Origin: Adineta vaga
Taxonomy: Eukaryota; Rotifera
Reading direction: 5' to 3'
Length of the DNA stretch: 64,000 bases
NCBI GenBank assembly: GCA_021613535.1
Contig: CP075496.1
Coordinates: forward strand, 8,308,001-8,372,000
Below the pieces are notes generated by a model. That model did no database searches and was not told where the DNA came from. It was given only the letters and a program-made list of their open reading frames with translations. The translations under genes and the position numbers were made by a program. This document shows positions 25,395 through 38,100 of the stretch, piece after piece; position 1 is the first letter of the stretch, and every line of letters starts with the position of its first letter.

Positions 25395-28378
25395 ATGCCT
25401 GTTTTCGGTAGTAGTAAGAAAAAATCTGATGAATATTGTTGTAAAATTTTTACTATGGATGCCGAATTACAATTTCCTATTGAAGCAAGTGAATTTAATT
25501 ATTTGATATCTAACTAAATCATGAACTGTATAGGCAACAGTAAAAGGTCAGACCTTATTCTCTCTCATTTGTCAAACAATTGGTCTTCGGGAACATTGGT
25601 ATTTTGGTTTAAAATTTCTTGATAAAGTTTCAAATGAATGGACATGGTTACAAATGAATCGAACAGTAAGTTTTCCTTCTTTCTCTCTCTCTCTCTTTCC
25701 AATAACAAACAAATCGTTTTCAGATTCTTTCTCAACCGGTGCATATTTCAACAAATACGAATCAATCTAAACGACCTGAATCACCAGATACATCTGAAAA
25801 CTTGAAACTTCATCTTCTTCGATCTCCACCAACATCTCCATCAGCATCGACTTTGAGTCTTCCATCATCATTTGCAAACAATGGTCAACACTGTTTAAGA
25901 GGCATTTTAGAATTCTATTTTGTTGTGAAATTTTATCCTGAAGATATTACTCATGAACTTATACAAGATATTACTCGACACCTTTTTTATCTTCAAGTAA
26001 AACAAGATATTCTTAGTATGGATATCTATTGTCCACCTGATACAGCTGCACATCTTGCATCACTTGCTCTTCAAGCCAAAGTATTTTAATTTCTATTTTC
26101 TTGAAAAAATTCATTCATTCATTCTCTGGTCTTCTTCTTAGTTTTCTGATTATGAACAGATTATTACTTTATCGGAACCATTTAATTTAGAAAATGAAGC
26201 TCTATTGCCATTATCGTGTTTTCAAAAAATTGAATTATCAAAAACAGATTGGTTTGATCGAATTATTGCTTTATGGCGTACACATGCATCATTAACACGT
26301 GATGAATCGGAAATGGCTTATTTAAAATATGCACAAGATCTAGATATGTTTGGTTTAGCATTTTTCGAAATATCAAAGATGCAAGGTGGAAATAAATCGC
26401 ATACATTAACACATCAGTCAGATCAGGCATCAATCGGTGCTGAACTTTGGCTTGGAATTGATTCGTTAGGTATTCGTTTTTATAAGAAAAATAAATTAAG
26501 ACCAGAAGTATTCTTCTCCTGGTGTGATATTAAATCTATAACAGCACAAGATAAAAAAGTATGAATGTAGGGATTTTGAAAAATTCATTTTACTTCTTCT
26601 ATTTCTCATGTTCAAGGTTGTATTGAATCTGACTGGTGATAAACATGCAACATTTGCATTCTATACAGCGAAATCATCTGTAAGCAAAGAGGTAAATTAC
26701 TCAAAAATTGATGTCAACTTTTCTCTAATCATCATGACTACCGCTTTTCTTTAGATACTTGACTTAGCAATAGGAAATCATGAGTTATATATGCGACGTC
26801 GACGAGAAGAATCAATTGAAATACAACAAATGAGATATTTCGAAGATCAACAAAAGAAAGTAAGACTAATTGAAAACTTCAACTGTTTTTATGATATTGT
26901 TCACTAATCCAAATTCATCATGTCCAAAGCTATTATCGTAAAAATAGAAAGATTTTGATATGTTCAATCTATTTACTAAACCTAACTAAGATTGAGTGTA
27001 GTTGGCATCAATTATCTTTTATATTTGAGAATTGATCATTTAATTAAAATATCTGTAGGAGTATTTCTAAATCGATTGATTCATGGCATCGAAACTGACG
27101 TTCTCTCTCTGTCTCTCTATTCATGTAGGAAAAACTTCGTATATTTGCTCGAGAACGTCAATTACGTTTACATGCTGAAAAAGAACGTGATGAAATGGAA
27201 CTTAAATTTGTTGAATATCAACAACAAATGAATGAAATTCACGGGACATTGGTTTGTTATGGGAACACAACAACTATAGAAATCCAATTGAATCGGTTTT
27301 TTTTCGTTCTAGCTTAAATATCAAGAAGCAGCTGAATTATTAGTACGTAAAGCTCATATTAGTAGTGAAGAAGCTCGATTACAAGCTGAAAAAGCACGAG
27401 AAATCGAAAATCAACTTGAGCGATGTACATATGAAATCCACCGAGTAAGTCTTTTTATTTTAAATCTTATTCATTCTTTCCTAAATACATCTATTTTGAA
27501 ATAGAATGAAGAAGAAAAACGTTTGTATGCTCGACAAATCAACGATTGTGAACAAATCATATCTACTTTGGTTAATGATTCTGTTAAAAAGTAAGTTATC
27601 ATCAAATCAGATATTCGATTCTAAATGATCAATTCAAGCAGTAATACTGCATATCATTTGTCTCATTTCGGTGAAACTTCCTTTCTTTCATCTACGATTG
27701 AACAGCAACGGTTAGTCAGTTAACAAAACAGACGGATATGGACACTAACATATAGAATAATTTAAGAAAAATTTATGAGAAAATACTTCTTATCTTTTCT
27801 ATACTTTCAATTTTAGTCGTAAAGAAGCAGACGAATTAAAATTAGAAGTCGCAAAATGGCGTGTAGCAGAAGCGGCAGCTAGAGAAAAACTACTTTCTAC
27901 TACACAAATTAATCAATCATTAGCTGTTACAAATGCTACAACACATGCACAACATAATCTCGCTCAAACAACAACAACAACAACAAGAACAACGTCACCT
28001 CCGCCGGTATATTGAATTTTGTTTTCACTCTTAGTAATCATTTGTTTTTTTTATTATAGTATCGACCCATTCATCGAAATCAAGAAGTAAATCAGACAGA
28101 TGAACGGTAACTTTCAAAAACGAACATTCTTTTCTATAATGTGAAACTTTTCTTGTAGAGCTATTTTGAATGATAAACAATTGAAACAAAATCAATTAGC
28201 TTTGCAATTAAAAGATCTAAAAAATGAGATGCAATCAAAAAAAATTGAAGAACAATTGACACCATTAGATATTGCATATGAAGAAAATTTAGCTGTTGGA
28301 GATAATAAATATTCGACAATGGAACGAGCAAGTGCAGGAACAACTTCAAAACGTATGGCAATGTTACAAGATTTATAA
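25395..28378 (+). CDS. NF2: Merlin (NF2), FERM-domain tumour-suppressor homologue
   Basis: This multi-exon gene encodes a FERM domain, a central coiled coil and a C-terminal autoinhibitory tail. It links membrane receptors to the cortex and feeds the Hippo pathway. FERM blocks seen are [101 protein letters not shown] and [20 protein letters not shown]. The coiled coil keeps the merlin-specific [20 protein letters not shown] and [11 protein letters not shown]. The tail has [11 protein letters not shown], cognate to the TALDI segment of merlin, and ends MLQDL, so merlin fits better than ezrin/radixin/moesin. An extra loop of about 50 Ser/Pro-rich residues sits in lobe F1 (about 25739-25890). 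The first intron may be GC-AG (25485-25533). Confidence 0.9.
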
Positions 28379-28868
28379 TTATATATAAAATCAGAATTGT
28401 TTTATTCTTGTTAAAGAAAAAAGAATTATTTTTTTTAATGAAAAATAACAGTGAGAATGTTTAAATAGAGAATTTTTCATTTCATTGACAGTAAAATTGA
28501 ATGAATATTCAAATAAAAGAAATTCTTAATAAATCATATCGTGAATATATATCTCGTTACTCTTCAATACACACGCTATACGATTCGAGAAAGAAATATT
28601 ACATAGCTACGTATTCTATCATCGAAAACTGATTATATCCCGAAGAAGTGCGGGAATATAGACACAAATTTTTTGTCATCTCAATCTATCATTCATCGAT
28701 ACTAATTTTTTTTTAAAATTTTGATCAATTATTTTCCCATGGAAATAAAAGAATTTCATAAATGAACAAGTCTAGCTTTCTTTTATGTACAAATGTACAA
28801 GGAAACAAACGAAGAAATAATAACTTAACGATGACAAAAATTACAGTTAAGTGTTACCGCAAGAAGTA
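28379..28868. other. Intergenic between convergent genes
   Basis: AT-rich 3' flanks of merlin (+) and the TRAF-like gene (-), with no ORF or RNA recognised. Confidence 0.5.
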
Positions 28869-30132
28869 TCACGTTTGACTGCTTTGAATGATTGCATCTC
28901 TCGTATTTGCATCCAGATGGGCAAGTTTTTGTTCTTGTGTTTGATTAATATGTATCACGAAACAAATTGAATTATCAAGAACATATGAATTGTCGTTTAT
29001 GTGTAAGAAATTTTTATCAATGAATTCATCAAAACCAAAACTTGCATTAACATCGCTTCCACTTGCATCACAAGATTTAATAATATGCTGCAACGGTTGT
29101 GTACCTTGATCAACCAAAATAAATTTAATACCGGCAGAAAAAGGATTATGAATTGGAAAATTTAAATGCAATTTAATTGAAAGATATTTAGACTTTGCAT
29201 TACCATTGAGATATAAACGCACCCACACCTTGTGACCATTCAATGGTGTTTGAAATTTTGGCGAATCGATATAAATTTTTCTTCTGCATATAGCATCATC
29301 TATCTTTTGCCGGACATCCTCAATTTTCCATATGAACATTTCCGCTGAGACTGATTCCTCCGCTTGTTGTATTCGAAGAAAGTCACTTAGATTGAAGTCT
29401 GATAAGGTAGCCTAAACAACCTATATTTTCATAGAATAATTCCATTTGATAAATGATTACTTCGTGTTCTGTAGACTGTAGTGGCACAGAATGCTGAACT
29501 TCTGTAGTTGGAGGTGTTTCATCAATATCAGATGATGGAAGCATAAAACTTGCAATTTCACTCATTTGTCTTTGATTCAATTGTTCTTCAAATCCTAATA
29601 ATTGAAGATTCGTTGTATAATTTTTTTCTCTATCAGATCGTTCAATTAGAACTTGTAATAATTGTTCCAAGTTAAATGCTAAAACAAACGAAATAATAAG
29701 AGAAGAAAATATGATAGGTCTTACGTGATGATTCATTGATAGAGTTATTCAAAATCCCATCTTCTGAATTGTTCAATTTGAAAATGTTAATCGCATGGAA
29801 AGTTAGTTGTTCCATACAAGCCGGATAGTTTATCGTCGTTGAATTATTTTCTCGCGCTTCTGTCTCATCAACTATTTGAGAAAGTATATCAAGCTCATTT
29901 GAAGCAGATTCGTGTTGAACTCTTTGGTGGCAAAGAAAAGTAATAAAACTTATCAAATGCGCTTGACTTTCACAATGACTCGCCCATTCATTTTTTGGAA
30001 ACTAAAAGAAACTGCGTCGTAAAATTTCGTAGAAATCATCAATAAACATACTGGCTCTTTGCAATGATTTGTACCAAATGGACAAATCATGTGATCTGTT
30101 GAAGCTTCAACCATAGTTTGTTGAGTATTCAT
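28869..30132 (-). CDS. TRAF-like protein: Cys/His N-terminus, helical region, MATH/TRAF-C domain
   Basis: Four exons join in phase (30132-30052, 30001-29725, 29678-29461, 29411-28869), giving 372 residues. The C-terminal 160 residues form a MATH/TRAF-C domain: MFIWKIEDV opening strand, then SPKFQTPLNGHKVWVRLYLN, SIKLHLNFP, FGFDEFIDKNF and DNSICFVIHI. The N-terminus has a compact Cys/His motif (CPFGTNHC followed by WASHCES) spaced C-x6-C-x11-H, similar to a TRAF-type or CHHC-type finger, though the last ligand is not in the usual place. No RING is present. The middle is helical and Gln/Ser-rich. TRAF-C domains bind receptor or adaptor peptides in innate immune signalling. It lies 280 bases downstream of the tandem-domain gene on the same strand, which suggests, but does not show, a functional link. 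Confidence 0.75.
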
Positions 30133-30411
30133 TGCTGATATAAAATTGATTCTATAGAAGACAATTTTGATTTACCTATACGCGTGTATGAAATTACTAT
30201 GTAATAGAAAATAGATTTCTTTCGAAGCTAGTAAATGTATCTCAATGTAATGATTATTGTGGAGATATGTTCAACAGAATACTCTTCGACTTTTTTATGT
30301 TACAATCTAATCTACAATAGAAAAAAAAATACATTATTGAATTTTAAAATGTTGACAGAATATGAAAAAAACAAAAGAACAAAGAACAAATTTAATACAC
30401 ACTGTATTCAA

Positions 30412-31634
30412 CTAGTTATTATATTCTATCGATCTTGTATTTTTAATCATTTGTATACGCTGCCTCAAATCTTCTTGAATACTTAAATGTAGTCGATATG
30501 CGTATCGATATCGAGCTTGAGCAAGATTTGTTTTCATGTGACGATTATAATCATGTCCAATATTTACAATACAAGTCGATAGATTCAAAAGAATCAAACG
30601 TGCAAGCACGTCTAAATGTCGTAATACAGAAACAATCAGTGGATATTTCTTACTGAATGCATAACAGCTTCCGAGATTACTACCAGATTGATACAAATAC
30701 ACTTTCTGTATACGAGGATGAATTAATTTGCTGATATGTTCTGTATTTGTTGGATCGCAAAGTATGACAAAATGTGGATCATTTTCGTGATGATCAATAT
30801 GTTTAAGATAAGTGTCTATTGAATTGGAATAATGGAGGATTCCCAATACAGAATGGAGATGTGTGAAGACTTCGTTGCGTGAATTAGCGATGAAAAATAC
30901 ACAAGGCCAAATACCTGAAATGATGAAGAAGAAAATTATAGACTATTTTTCTTAATAGATATTTTACCTGTATCAGCAAATTCCATATGCTGTTTCCATT
31001 CCACAACTGGAGTGACGGTTTCACTAGGATGGATAATATTGTTTGTTTGATGATTATCATGTGTTACATTACTCGAGCTAATTTGATCGGTGGATTCTTG
31101 ACGTTTGAGGGACAGTTTTGATAATGAATCTGTTGGGTCAATATAAATTTGCTCTATTTCATGGATTTCTTTATCATGATTGAGAGATTTACAAAGATCT
31201 GTAATAACATCATAGACTCCTTTGACTTTCTTATAATTTTTCGCCCAATATTCATGATAAGATTTTCTTGCACAAAACACGTATATGGATATAATTTGAG
31301 ATAAACCTTCTATTTGTGGAATAAAATGTTGGCCAGAGCTACCGGATACGATTAAAAATAAGTTAGCATTTGTCTGAAGTTTATTAATAAGTTCCAAACA
31401 TTCTTCTTCATCTTTGACAATAACAAGAGAATTATTCACTAGAAATAAATGTTTGACGGAATTTCGATTGTCTGGATCTTCTTTGTTAATTGATTTATCA
31501 AACCAAATTAATAATACGTTCTCATAATATTCAGAAATATTAGCAGTATTTGTATACTTTTCGAAATCAAACTTTTCAATTGAGAATGAGTAATCATGTT
31601 TTCTCTTCTGTGTACACAGCTGCTTATACGACAT
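30412..31634 (-). CDS. Protein with two Rossmann-like domains of a bdelloid-expanded family
   Basis: Two exons (31634-30968 and 30914-30412) join in phase to give 389 residues. Domain 1 (about residues 30-155) runs ENVLLIWFDKSINKEDPDNR, an EECLELINKL helix, NLFLIVSGSSGQHFIPQIEG, IISIYVFCARKSYHEYWAKN and YKKVKGVYDVITDLCKSL. I recall this pattern as the N-terminal domain of many bdelloid ADP-ribosyltransferase/TPR proteins. Domain 2 (about residues 225-310) repeats it more loosely: PCVFFIANSRNE, PHFVILCDPTNTEHISKLI, RIQKVYLYQSG. No ART or TPR follows. A basic helical tail ends the chain. The alternating strand/helix pattern suggests a receiver- or TIR-like alpha/beta sensor. The function is not known to me. 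Confidence 0.7.
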
Positions 31635-32200
31635 ACGTTGCTTTTTTTATTATCTCGACGTTGACTCAATGAGTTTTAATGTACAAACTACCAATTGGTT
31701 GTAACATCCAAAATCCTCCGAATATTTTTATTTGTAAAAACTGCCAGCTGCAATTAATATATTTTAATGCGCTATAATAATTGCTTATGAATGTTAACCG
31801 TTTTCTTCACTACAAATAAACATACATAGAAACTACTTCCTATCTAAGGTGCTCGCTTGTGCAATAACACAAATCGTATGAATCAACATGCAGGAGTATT
31901 TCTGTTTGGTTATTGTTTTTTTTCCTTTCTTTTTTAAATAAACAATCTTTATTATTTCTGAGTACTTCATGTGCCTAATTGTATGAAATGACTTCACTTA
32001 TTGCTTTACTTATCACGACAGAATAGTGTTGTTGATGCTTTCTTGGTTGGTAAAAACATAGTTTTACATTTAAAATCTTCGTTCGGTGTATAGCGTCCTC
32101 TATAGATTATATATCTTGTTTCTGAAGTTCGTCGTCAAGTGATGTTTGAAGTAAATGAAAAGAATTTTCAAATCGTATACATATCTAAAGAAAAATAACG
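31635..32200. other. Divergent promoter region
   Basis: AT-rich 570 bases between the tandem-domain gene (-) and enolase-4 (+), with no ORF or RNA recognised. Confidence 0.5.
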
Positions 32201-34584
32201 ATGGGTGACGATCCACGTACAAAAGCTCGAACATTTCTCGAATCATCTTCCATTGTATCAGAAATTGAAGATGTTCTCAATGATCTTGTCTATGAAAATC
32301 CAGAAGATCTTCGTGGTTATCTGGTAACTTAGGATATTTCTGTTCGAACGAATTCTGTACACCAAAATAAAATTTTTAGGCCAATTATTTTTTGAATCAA
32401 AGTAAACAACCGCAAATCACTTCGTTGAATTTAAGGCGACTGACAGGTTCTGCTGGAGAACCTGCCATACATATTGATCTTACAATAGCACTTCGAAATC
32501 GAACTCAAGTAAAGATCATTCGTACTATCAAAAGTTATTTTCCTACTACTTTAAACTTTTTATATAGCGTTATAATGGACTTACTGTTAATTTATCATCA
32601 GGTAAATTAAATGCGCAAACAATGAAGGAATACGAAGCATTTCGTAAGTAGATTACTATGAATATTCAATATAGAATATTAACAGCGCATTTTTGTGTTT
32701 ATTATATTCAGTTAATTCAACATCATTAGCAACAATTCTTAATCGAATTGATCTTTTCGATCATAATACTGTTGATAATCTTCTTACGTATGATATTCAT
32801 TTTTATTCGATTCACTTGTTATCGCTTTTAAATCCGTTTTAGGAATTTTCGCTCTGAGCATGCTAATGAAATGGCGAAATTAGCACTAGTTGAACCAGAA
32901 AATTCCACTGATGAGATCGCACATGAAGTCGTACCTTCAAAACATCCACCTCCAACAAAACGACAAGCAGTAAGTCCTGCAGCAGTTAAACCAGGTGGTG
33001 CTCCACCGCCAAGTAAAAAAGGGTTCGTTTCGTTATTTATAACAGTTTAACATCGAAATAGGTTTGTTTTTGTTAGGACAACAAAAGATATTCAACCCGT
33101 TGAAGTTATTCCTGATGAACCAGAACCATCCTCATTTGCGGGACAATTATTAATTACAGGAATATCATTAACCTCTCGTGTAATAACTGCTGAAATGCAA
33201 CAATCAAATTTATATCGTCTTATACAACTACCATCAATTACGAATCCGACTCTACCCCTACCCATTATTCCAATCCTTCAAAGTGGACCCGAATTTCCTG
33301 GTAAACAAACACTGGTTAAGTACTTTATGCTTATACCAAGGCCTGATAAAATGGATAATGAAGAGGTAGATGATCTTAATTCTGTTTCTTTTTCATCAAA
33401 ATTGATTCTATATATAGTGGCTAAATAAATTACACAATATCATTCAGCATTTACGTGAATCATTAACAACTATCAAAGGAGCAACGGTAAGTTGTAGAAC
33501 TGAAAAACAAGTTTCTATTCAATATCTTTTTTTTAAAATTCTTTTAGCCTCAACAAGGTTATTCTACCGATGACGGTTGTCTTGTTTTCTCTATGGATAA
33601 ACCTGAGCAAGGTTTCGATATTCTTCAAAATGCAGTAAATACTATATGTGGTGCTAAAGAGCATTGGTTTGATTATGCTATACAAATGGCACCCTATGAA
33701 GCATATGATTATGTAAATTTCGAGAAAAAGAGAGACAGTCAAGTATAACTTTCTTTTTTCAGACGAATGGTGTATATGAAATTGCGTCTGGATTGACTAA
33801 AGCACCTGATGACTTAGCTGATCTTTATGCAGAATGGATTATCACATATCCACGTTGTATTATGCTCATTGATCCATTTCGATACGCTGTAAACTTCGTT
33901 TGTTTTTTTTTCTCAAAAAAAATAGACAAATTTTGTTAACGAAACATTCATTCATTTATTTAGGATAAAACAGCGTTATCACGTTTATGTCATCGAGTAA
34001 CAAAGAAATGTTATGTTACATCAACTGATACACGTCGTTATCAAAATAATGATGATAATAATACAATTAATTGTCATCTATTAAGTTTAGATAATGCTCC
34101 AACGATCACTGAATTAACTCAACGTGTAAATACACTTCGTGGTAACTAACTTTTCTTTCGAAAAAAAAAAGAAAGAAAGAAAGAATGATAAATTGTGTTT
34201 TTTTAATAGAAAGTAATGATTATGCTTTGGGATTATTCGAACGAAAGCATCAAGAAGTGGCACAAGTTTATTTAGCTGATCTTGTAAGAAAACAAACATT
34301 AGCTCAATATCATATGATAGTATTTCATTTAGGCTGTTGGATTCGGTTGTCATTTTCTCAAACTTTCTGGTCTTCTTTCCTTAGGTGGTCAAACAACATC
34401 TGTTATTCTTCAACGTCTTTCTATAATTCGTGATGAAATTCAAATGAACGACGGTGATCAATCTGCACGACCAAAACAACATAGTTTTATTCATATTCGA
34501 TCAGCAATTGATATACCGGAACTAGAATTAGCTCCACCAACTTCGACGAACACGAAAAATAAGGACAAGAAAAAGCGACCTTAA
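32201..34584 (+). CDS. ENO4: Enolase-4-like protein
   Basis: A multi-exon gene starting MGDDPRTKARTFLESSSIVS. First exons are 32201-32323 and 32380-32508, with introns of about 55 nt. The N-terminal LRGYLANYFLNQSKQPQIT and the proline-rich insert before SSFAGQLLITGISLTSRVIT match ENO4, the sperm-flagellum enolase relative, rather than glycolytic enolase. Later blocks are LPLPIIPILQSGPEFPGKQT, AYDYTNGVYEIASGLT, YPRCIMLIDPFRYADKTALS and VGFGCHFLKLSGLLSLGGQT. At the position of the glycolytic SIEDP metal ligand the sequence reads LIDPF, so the glutamate is gone. Glycolytic activity is therefore doubtful, as for ENO4 generally. The tail is Lys-rich. It lies upstream of the two-pore channel on the same strand. 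Confidence 0.85.
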
Positions 34585-35154
34585 TCTAGTTTGTAAAGAA
34601 AGAATAAAAAAAAGAGAGAAAAAAAAACGAAATTGAGCGGTATGTGTCTGTATGCATTTTGTTATCTATAAGTGTAAAGATTATTATGTGTGCGAAATAT
34701 GATAGTAACTTGGTAAGAGCAAGAAAACGTCGTATTTAGTTTTTTTGTCGTTCTTTTTCTTCCATTCATTTTTAAGTCGCATGATAACGAACAAATGACA
34801 ACAACAGGTTTGTATTGTAATAAGATTTTATTCGAAATTGATTTGCAAATCATCAATCTTTTACTTAATGGGCAAAGAATGGAATGTATAAATTATGAAG
34901 TCTATTTCTCTATATGCTTTGGTATTTCTACAATTATGGTCTATAGAATTGATACGAATCTTTCATACAGTACAATATCCGATAAAATGACAAGTTTCCA
35001 TTTAAAAGCTTCAAAGAAAAATCATACTTTTCAATTGTGAAAGAATTTGAAATCTAATAATTCGAAACTATACTATCAGTTAAATATCAGAAGAAATATT
35101 TTATCTGTTTCGAATTTGTTATTGTATATTAGTTTAATTACTAAACTATTTTAG
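34585..35154. other. Intergenic, TPC 5' region
   Basis: AT-rich sequence that probably holds the unresolved first exon or exons of the two-pore channel. A possible start is ATGACAA near 34988, whose phase would fit the exon at 35155, but its donor (GTTTCC) is weak. Confidence 0.4.
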
Positions 35155-38100
35155 TTCGAACAAACGGTAAAGATACAACATCATCATTGGTACGTAGAAA
35201 GAATATTTTCCCTTTTTCAAACATATTCAACTCACTAGATATACACAGGATATTGATTATGCTGCAGCTGAAATTCTTGCCATCAATGGATGTCATTACG
35301 TTCGTTTTGCTCTTGACAAACCAGTCTTACGGTAAACAATTTCAACTAGAAAATCCATCTAATCATCATCTATTTAGATTATATAACTTCTACTATTCGA
35401 TGTATTGGTATTGGATAGTATGGTTTGCTGATATAGCATTACTTCTCTTACCTTGTATTGAACGTCCTGCTTATTTTACTAGCGTTCCGAAATGGGTTGC
35501 TTTAATTATTGAAATTCTTGCTTTATCAATACTTTTAGCATCATTTATTATTTCGATGCATTTACAAAACAAACGAAAATTAATACGTGAAGCTGTCTAT
35601 CCTTATGTATTCACTATTGTCTTTCTAGTAAATTGATAAAAAAATATTGTTTTCAAACAAATAATTTACACATATGTTTTGATTGTATTCAGTTAACAAT
35701 TATTGATATGATTATTTATTATGTTTTCATATGGAATAATGATGATACTCGTTATATACGATGGTCACGTCCATTACGTGTCCTTTTTCCATTTGCTTTA
35801 CAATCAGGTCAGCATGTAAGATAGATTTTTGGAAATTATAGTTATGAAATCTTTGCTTTCATAGATTCGTCGTGTAATTCGTAATATTCTTCGAACACTA
35901 CCAAATATTGCTAATGTTATGGTTCTATTTTTACTTTCCGTATCAACATTTACTCTACTTGGTGTTGGAATGTTAAGAAGCAGGTGAATATGCTTATACG
36001 TATTAGAAAATATTTCATTGAAAAAAAAATACTTCATTCTTCTTAGAAAGTTACCACATCCAAATCGAAGAGATCAATATTTTACAAACTATCTAGATAC
36101 AGCATGGGATTTATATGTATTAACAACAACAGCAAATAATCCTGATATTATGTAAGATATTATTTACTGAAAAGAAATTCATCGAAATTAATATTTACAA
36201 ATTTTCTTTTAAATTATATGATACATTCTTAATTTATTTTCAATAGGATGCCAGCATTTAATGTTAGTATGGTATATGTTCTCTTTTTCATGGCTTATCT
36301 ACTCGTGAATTTATATCTATTTATGAATCTACTTTTGGCTGTTATTTTTTCGAATTATAAACAACATTTACAAGTAAATTATTCTCTATTCTTCATCGTC
36401 TAATGTATCATTCGACATTTATTTAGGAAGAACAACTTGTAATTCACAAACGCCAATTAGATACTCTTTTGATTATTTTCGAACGTTTATCATCAAGTAA
36501 TCCAAAAAATCATATATCTTATGAAACATATACGCAATTAATACGTGCCGTTAAATCTGATGTATCCGAAACTATTATTGATGCTTATTGGAAAACATTA
36601 GATATTCCGAATAAAGAAGATGGATTAGGTATATAACGAATAATTTTGAAAAACTGATGTTTTTATCATCGAATAGATTTAAAACAATTCAATGAACTTT
36701 TATTAAATCTTAATTTTGATTTACGAGAACGATATGCTGATCAAACAGTTCTTCAAAAACGATGTCCATCTATCTATAATTCTAAACCAAGTCGTATTAT
36801 TATTGATTTTGTCAATACAAAGTAACTGATATGATTTGAAAATAATATTTTCTAAAAAAATCTTTTCATTTTAGTCTGTTTCGAACAATTATTAATATTT
36901 TAATTATTGCAAATGCCATATGTTTAGCAGCAAGTTACAATGATTTAGAATGGTTTTTCTTAGCAGTATTTATTCTTGAAGCTCTTTTGAAAATGTATGC
37001 ATTTGGTATCAAAAATTATTTTCATCATCGATGGAATATTTTCGATTTTACAATTGTTTTTGTTTCAACGACGTATAGTCTCTTAGCAGCATCCGTTCAA
37101 AGTTGTATATAAATTTGTAGCATAAGACAGAATTTAATATTCATTGTTTTTTAGTTAAATTTGAAAAAAATGTTCTCGATGCAATTCTAGTCATTCGTGT
37201 ACTTCGTCTAGTTAAACTTGTTGGCAATGTGGAGAGGTAAGTTGAATTTGAATTGAAAATTTATTATGATTAAATGACTGTTTAATTTAGATTCAAAGTG
37301 ATCTTTGGAACATTTTCAAAAGTAATACCAACATTAATGACATATCTTCGAGTAATGTTTGTAGGTGAAAATGAAATTTTCTATTGTTACAAAGAGTTAT
37401 TTAATATGCTGAATTTGATTTAGATGACTTATTATATATTTGCAATGATTGGTAAATATGATTAGAAATGAATAGAAGAAAGAAGATTTTAGTGTTTTTT
37501 TTATATTCTAAGGAATGGAATTATTTCAACGTAAAATAGTTTATATTGAAGGAAATTCAACAGAATCACAATATCCTTGTGGTAATAGTGCACTTGAGGG
37601 TTCAGATTTTGTCGCGTATGTTGATAACATATGTTTTGATGAATGCAAGTTTATGTTGAAAATTTAGGAGTAACTATTGTCGAAATAATTTCAATGATTA
37701 TTTTGCATCGTTAATTCTTCTATTTGAATTGACTGTGGTTAATCAATGGCATGGTAAGTCAATTTTCATAGTCATGTAGCAAAAATTTGATTCGAAATCA
37801 TATAAATATAAAACTCATTTATTCTTGTTAATACTGAGTTCGATGAATTTTTTAGTTTTGGCTTCTGGTTTTGTTGTTGTAACTAGTAAAGTAGCACGTC
37901 TATTCTTCCTTGCCTTTCATTTATGTGCTGTTATTGTCGTACTCAAGTAATAATTTACTTTCCGTTGAATGTTCCCTTTTTCTTAAAATATTGTTTGTAT
38001 TATTTCAGTATTTTTACTGCTTTTGTTATCGATTCTTTTCTCAATCAATATACATTATCGAAAAGTAAAGAATTTCCATGGGTTGAACAAGAAAATATCA

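Noticed and set aside
34795-35040. 81-codon ORF as N-terminus of the two-pore channel
   Set aside because: Sequence does not resemble TPC N-termini and the phase does not continue into the exon at 35155 with a good donor.
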